Source: Sphingobacteriales bacterium (GTDB lineage: Bacteria > Bacteroidota > Bacteroidia > Chitinophagales > UBA2359). From it: a stretch of 18,334 nucleotides of DNA. Position 1 is the stretch's first letter. Every line of letters starts with the position of its first letter. The notes beneath the pieces are model-generated. The model was not told where the DNA came from. It worked only from the letters and a program-made list of their open reading frames with translations, and did no database searches. Below, in pieces: positions 14,746-18,334 of the stretch. The stretch lies in contig JADJTE010000023.1 in NCBI GenBank assembly GCA_016711295.1, positions 1-18,334 on the forward strand, read 5' to 3'. A program made the translations under genes and the position numbers.

Positions 14746-15400
14746 GCAACCTGTCGTCGTGCGAAGCAAATACCACACCTGCACCAAGCACTAATGTGGG
14801 GATATCCGAAACATACGTGAGGCTATACGAGCCACAAGCAATACAGCACCATGCCACAAAAACCTACACCCCCTCCGCCACTACTCCAACCCCTATTCAA
14901 CAACGGCAACAACCCCACCAAGCAACCGACCCCCTACTACCACGCCCTATTCAACAACGGCAACAACCCCACCAAGCAACCGACCCCCTGCTACCACTAC
15001 TCCAACGCCCACCAATAGCCCAAGCCCTGCAAACAATACCAATAACACGACAAGCGACCAAGACAACAACAATGTATGGACATCAGGGACCCAACCGTCA
15101 AACCAAGCAAACACAACCACCTCTACCACCCCCACTTCCAATCCTAACCCCGAACCAACGCCTACTACTAAATCTACCACAGCCCCCCCTCAAACAGGGC
15201 TCACTTGGATGGAGGAATTGAAAAAACGAGGATTAAATACGGAATATATGAAAAATCTACCCGATTCTAAATCGCTCAAACGACAACAAGAAAAATTGCG
15301 CAAAAAACGCGAACAATTGATGCGCGAAGTAGAAAAAATAAAACGCGAAGAAGACGACATCGAAGAGCAATTGCAGTTCAGAGGATTGTATGAGCAATAA
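14742..15400 (+). CDS. Pro/Thr/Ser/Asn-rich protein with tandem repeat and C-terminal coiled coil, probable frameshift
   Basis: I do not recognise this family. An ATG at 14742, overlapping the stop of the thioredoxin-like gene, reads MSNLSSCEANTTPAPSTNVG up to SATTPTP. Restoring one C in the CCCC at 14890-14893 moves into the frame that reads PYSTTATTPPSNRPP twice, then a long Thr/Pro/Asn/Ser linker and finally LTWMEELKKRGLNTEYMKNL before a highly charged coiled coil (KRQQEKLRKKREQLMREVEK, then IKREEDDIEEQLQFRGLYEQ) ending at 15400. The C-terminal frame alone is open from 14795, so translation of a separate shorter product cannot be excluded. A 54-bp direct repeat (14891-14935 and 14945-14989, identical over 45 bp) gives the 18-residue protein repeat. 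No signal peptide is visible. Function unknown; coupling to the thioredoxin-like gene is the only context. Confidence 0.6.
14891..14989. repeat. Tandem 54-bp repeat, two copies, inside the Pro/Thr-rich gene
   Basis: The 45 bases from CCCTATTCAACAACGGCAAC at 14891 recur identically at 14945, a 54-bp period, i.e. 18 codons, so the frame is kept. The unit encodes PYSTTATTPPSNRPP in the frame that leads into the coiled coil. Exact identity indicates a recent duplication or ongoing slippage. Confidence 0.9.
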
Positions 15401-15508
15401 ACGAAATATTATTTCCGTATCGCCCCATACCATCAACATATCAACCCCAAAACCGCCGTAGGATAAACAATTCGCCGTAGAAAGAAAGTAAATACCAACC
15501 TAAAACCG

Positions 15509-15516
15509 TATCTTTG
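15509..15516 (+). promoter_or_regulatory. -7 promoter box for pyk
   Basis: TATCTTTG followed by CGG matches TAnnTTTG exactly. Transcription would begin near 15523, leaving a leader of only about 17 nt before the ATG at 15540. A clear -33 TTG is not visible. The rest of 15401-15539 shows no terminator or other feature. Confidence 0.6.
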
Positions 15517-15539
15517 CGGGTCATACCAACCCTAACACC

Positions 15540-16977
15540 ATGTTCAATAGAACTAAAATAGTTGCTACCATAGGACCAGCATCTAACAACAAAGAAACCA
15601 TAGAAGCCCTTATTCAAGAAGGCGTTGATGTATTCAGGCTCAACATGTCGCATGGCACGCACGAAGAACACGAAAAGGTTATCAACATCATCCACCAAGC
15701 CAATCACGATTTAGGCACGCATGTGGGCATACTTGCCGATTTGCAAGGACCAAAAATCCGCTTGGGCAAATTAGCAGAAGGAAAATTCGAGGTTCAGCGC
15801 GATGATATATTATGCTTCACGACCCGCAAACTCCCACAGGATAGTACCCGCGATTTGCTCTACGTCACCTACGAGCTTTTTGCAGAAGATGTGCGTCCCG
15901 GACAAAAAATATTGATTGATGATGGCAAAATAGAGCTGCGCGTCATAGAAAGCAACGGCAAAGACGAAGTACGCGCTATCGTAGTACACGGCGGTGCTAT
16001 ATCCTCAAAAAAAGGCATCAACCTGCCCGAAACCGAAATATCAGCAGCATCTCTGTCGGAAAAGGATAGCCAAGATTTGGCTTTTATATTCAAACACAAT
16101 ATCAATTGGATAGCCTTATCCTTTGTGCGCTCGGCTGCCGAAATCGTACAATTGCAAGGCATTATTGCGTTCAACCGCCACCACGCCAAGATTATTGCAA
16201 AAATAGAACGCCCCGAAGCCGTCAAAAATATCGACGAAATTATCCGCGCCTCCGATGCCATTATGGTAGCACGTGGCGATTTGGGCGTAGAAATACCACT
16301 CGAACAAGTGCCGATGATACAAAAATCTATCGTGCGCAAATGCGGTATCGCTGCCAAACCCGTCATTATCGCTACCCAAATGATGGAAAGCATGATTAGC
16401 AGCCCCACTCCTACTCGCGCCGAAATCACAGACGTTGCCAACGCCGTACTGGATGGTGCCGATGCCCTAATGTTGAGCGGCGAAACAGCTATGGGTGCAT
16501 TTCCGATAAAAGTAGTCCAAACCTTCGGACGCATTATTGTGACTATCGAAGAAGAAAGCCAGGTTTTTAATCACTACCATTGTACCTGTGCCCGCCTCGC
16601 CCACGTTTATTTCCGATGCCGTGTGCTATAATGCCTGCAAAATATCCGAAAACGTACAAGCTGCCGCTATCTTAGGACTCACCGTATCGGGATATACCGC
16701 CTTTATGCTGGCGAGCCACCGACCCAAATCCAATATTTTTATTTTTACGTCAAGCCTAAAAATGCTCAATATGTTTAGCCTTATTTGGGGCGTAAGGGCA
16801 TTTTTCTACGACCACCCCCACAATACGGAAGAAACTATGACCACCGTAAGGCGGTTTTTGAAGGGCAGAAACTATATCAAATCGGGCGATATCGTTGTGC
16901 ATACCGCCAGCATACCCCTCAGCGAAGGCGGACGAACCAACGCCATCAAACTTGCTACTATCAACGGTGCTGATTAA
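15540..16977 (+). CDS. pyk: Pyruvate kinase, one frameshift
   Basis: Pyruvate kinase converts phosphoenolpyruvate and ADP to pyruvate and ATP, the last step of glycolysis. The N-terminus RTKIVATIGPASNNKETIEA and VFRLNMSHGTHEEH are canonical. The catalytic barrel shows ILADLQGPKIRLG, IAKIERPEAVKNIDEI, MVARGDLGVEIPLEQVP and the signature IATQMMESMISSPTPTRAEI followed by DVANAVLDGADALMLSGETA. This frame would stop at 16631, but after EESQVFNHY the sequence continues in the next frame as TIVPVPASPTFISDAVCYNA through the C-terminal allosteric domain to IKLATINGAD at 16977. One extra base near 16573-16580 explains the break; the joined protein is about 478 residues, normal for the family. Because the enzyme is central and both halves are conserved, a sequencing error is the likeliest cause. 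Confidence 0.95.
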
Positions 16978-16999
16978 TGCTATTAGCCCCACACAAAAA

Positions 17000-17038
17000 C
17001 GCCCCCAACCCAACAACAAACTATCTGGGTTGGGGGCG
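17000..17038. terminator. Strong GC-rich hairpin after pyk
   Basis: CGCCCCCAACCCA (17000-17012) pairs perfectly with TGGGTTGGGGGCG (17026-17038), a 13-bp stem with a 13-base loop, starting 23 nt after the pyk stop. It probably marks the pyk 3' end. The adjoining homopolymer is AAAAAC on the left side, so only a minus-strand transcript would have the T-tract of a classical intrinsic terminator; on the plus strand AAATAAT follows. Confidence 0.65.
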
Positions 17039-17198
17039 AAATAATAGACTTACGAAAAAATATTCCGCCAATACGTATATCCCTGCATAAGATATTACAA
17101 GCAGCGGCATGGGGCTTGTAATAGAAATATTATGGCTATCTATGCCTTGCCGAGTTATACCTCTTGACCAAGAAATTTACCCAACACAAGGAAAGGCA

Positions 17199-17320
17199 GT
17201 AACTATTTAGGGTATAGGGTTTTGGGTATGGGGTAATGAGCAATATTTATCTAATAATGCCTGACATCGCTGCATATCCGATTAGAGATGGCTATTTCCC
17301 CTGCAAGGCTAAATAGTTAC
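17199..17320. mobile_element. MITE-like element, copy B
   Basis: This 122-bp element starts GTAACTATTTAG and ends with its exact reverse complement CTAAATAGTTAC. It aligns with copy A (7223-7335) along its length, with scattered substitutions and one insertion of about 9 bp near 17285-17295. The direct repeat AAAGGCA flanks it (17192-17198 and 17322-17328, one base beyond the right end), which looks like a target duplication but is longer than the 4 bp at copy A. It contains no coding sequence. It lies in the pyk-exonuclease spacer 16978-17401, where the only other clear feature is the hairpin at 17000-17038. Confidence 0.8.
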
Positions 17321-17401
17321 AAAAGGCAAAATAAACTGCCAACAGCACAATATTAACCGCTATATAATCTCGCAATGCCATAAATGGAGGAGTACTCCCC
17401 T

Positions 17402-18334
17402 ATGAAATATGCTATCATCGACATAGAAGCATCGGGCGGCAGCCCCAAGCGCGACCGCGTAATGGACATCGCCGTTTTTATACACGACGGCACCCAAATT
17501 ATCGACCAATTCGCTACCCTCGTCAATCCCGATGCCCATATACCGCCATTTATCACCAAACTAACAGGCGGCCCGCGATTTGCCGACATAGCCAACAAAT
17601 TACCATGACCGAAGATGCCGTATTTGTTGCCCATAATTCGCGGTTTCGATTATCTATATATCCGCAACGAATTTAAACGATTGGGACTCAATTATATGCG
17701 CCCCCAAGTTAGGCACTATCGATCGGCACGGCGCGTATTACCGGGCATGACCTCCTACGGCTTAGACAACCTAAGTGCCGAACTCGACATACCCGTAGAA
17801 GACCGCCACCGCGCCGAGGGCGATGCCCGCGCTACCGTCCGCTTGTTCGAACTATTATTGGCAACAGACCATAGCCAGCAATGCCTCGACGAATTGCTGC
17901 TGCGAACCAATCATAACCCCGCATTGCCCGAAAATATACCACTATCGTCGGTCGAACAATTGCCCGAAGAAGCAGGTATCTATCAATTTATCGATGCTAC
18001 AGGCAAAGTTATCTATATCGGAAAAAGTGCCGATATACGGCGGCGCGTTTTTCAGCATTTTACCAGGAAAACCACCCGAAACGATAAACTAACGAACCGA
18101 ATGATTCGCCGTATCGCCGATGTGGACCTTCGTCGAAACAAGTAGCGAACTGCTCGCTCTCTCTTGGAAATTACCGAAAGTCAGACGACTAAACCCACCT
18201 ATAACCGCGCACAATTGGCAAAAGAAAACATTTCAGGTAGGGCTTTTCCAAAGCAATACAACCATAAAGGCTATCTACAAACAGAACTGCGCCGAAAAAT
18301 CCTTACGACCCCCTTTCCGCCCATAGCGCACTAC
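17402..18334 (+). pseudogene. DnaQ-like 3'-5' exonuclease fused to GIY-YIG nuclease domain, multiply frameshifted, open at right edge
   Basis: Pieces in several frames make up one protein of a Bacteroidota family joining a DEDD exonuclease to a UvrC/Cho-like GIY-YIG endonuclease domain. From the ATG at 17402, MKYAIIDIEASGGSPKRDRV carries Exo I (D-x-E). MTEDAVFVAHNSRFD (Exo II) needs two shifts, at about 17599 and 17646. HRAEGDARATVRLFELLL (Exo III) follows. AGIYQFIDATGKVIYIGKSA then DIRRRVFQHFTRKT is the GIY-YIG core. Shifts near 17710-17730, 18123 and 18162 are needed to read on through FVETSSELLAL and LEITESQTTKPTYNRAQL to the window edge, without a stop. KLTG is followed directly by GPRFADIA, so about 8 codons (usually ITDxMVADA-like) are missing in frame. 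All catalytic motifs survive on paper. The density of breaks suggests either real decay or poor sequence near a contig end. Confidence 0.8.

Noticed and set aside
14947..15180. Minus-strand open frame rich in Val, Gly and Leu
   Set aside because: It is the complement of the Thr/Pro-rich low-complexity coding region and has no independent support.
15869..16534. Long minus-strand open frame opposite pyk
   Set aside because: It is fully antisense to the conserved catalytic domain of pyruvate kinase and matches no family I recognise.
16978..17200. Possible tRNA or other structured RNA in the pyk-exonuclease spacer
   Set aside because: I could not fit a cloverleaf, TψC arm or CCA-like end; only the 17000-17038 hairpin is clear.
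1..18334. A defence, toxin-antitoxin, secretion-effector or other novel multi-gene system
   Set aside because: All long genes fall in known housekeeping, envelope or T9SS families. The nuclease fusion at the right end is a familiar Bacteroidota architecture and is not in a defence context.

Overview
The window looks like a piece of a Bacteroidota chromosome. Evidence: a PorP/SprF-family type IX secretion (T9SS) membrane protein beside a large secreted protein ending in a type B T9SS sorting / gliding-motility C-terminal domain; the N-terminal haem domain of what looks like an alternative-complex-III pentahaem cytochrome; and several promoters of the Bacteroidota form TAnnTTTG (upstream of the cytochrome, nadD, the thioredoxin-like gene and pyk). 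Genes are mostly housekeeping or envelope genes; I see no phage, plasmid, toxin-antitoxin or CRISPR module.

Layout. 1-4325 is a minus-strand block: an SPFH/prohibitin-like membrane protein, two GT4-type glycosyltransferases, an RsbW-like anti-sigma kinase/ATPase and, after its own promoter, the 5' part of a c-type cytochrome that leaves the window. 4326-5391 is a 1.07-kb gene-free stretch with a 52-bp-period palindromic repeat array and other hairpins. 5392-7214 (plus) is an ABC exporter with two non-canonical catalytic residues. A MITE-like element follows, then minus-strand uvrB and nadD, a 580-bp spacer holding a possible small broken gene and a perfect palindrome, and the minus-strand T9SS pair (PorP/SprF plus type B CTD protein). 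From 13942 the plus strand carries a thioredoxin-like/SPOR-like secreted protein overlapping a Pro/Thr-rich coiled-coil protein, then pyruvate kinase, a second copy of the MITE-like element and a broken exonuclease/GIY-YIG nuclease gene that runs off the right end.

The most distinctive sequence-level discovery is the pair of 113/122-bp elements at 7223-7335 and 17199-17320. They share 12-bp terminal inverted repeats, flanking short direct repeats and a conserved four-G-tract (quadruplex-type) motif. The ABC protein has Asp and Asn where the catalytic Glu and switch His are expected, as in degenerate halves of heterodimeric exporters. The thioredoxin-like protein has lost the second active-site Cys (CPVS).

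A strong caution: at least seven genes or gene candidates need one or more single-base indels to read through (cytochrome, SPFH, ABC, small ORF, coiled-coil, pyk, exonuclease), and the exonuclease needs five or more. Essential genes such as pyk are affected, and several sites are homopolymers, so uncorrected sequencing or assembly error is more likely than true gene decay. By contrast uvrB, nadD, both glycosyltransferases and both T9SS genes are intact (one glycosyltransferase lacks a normal start codon).
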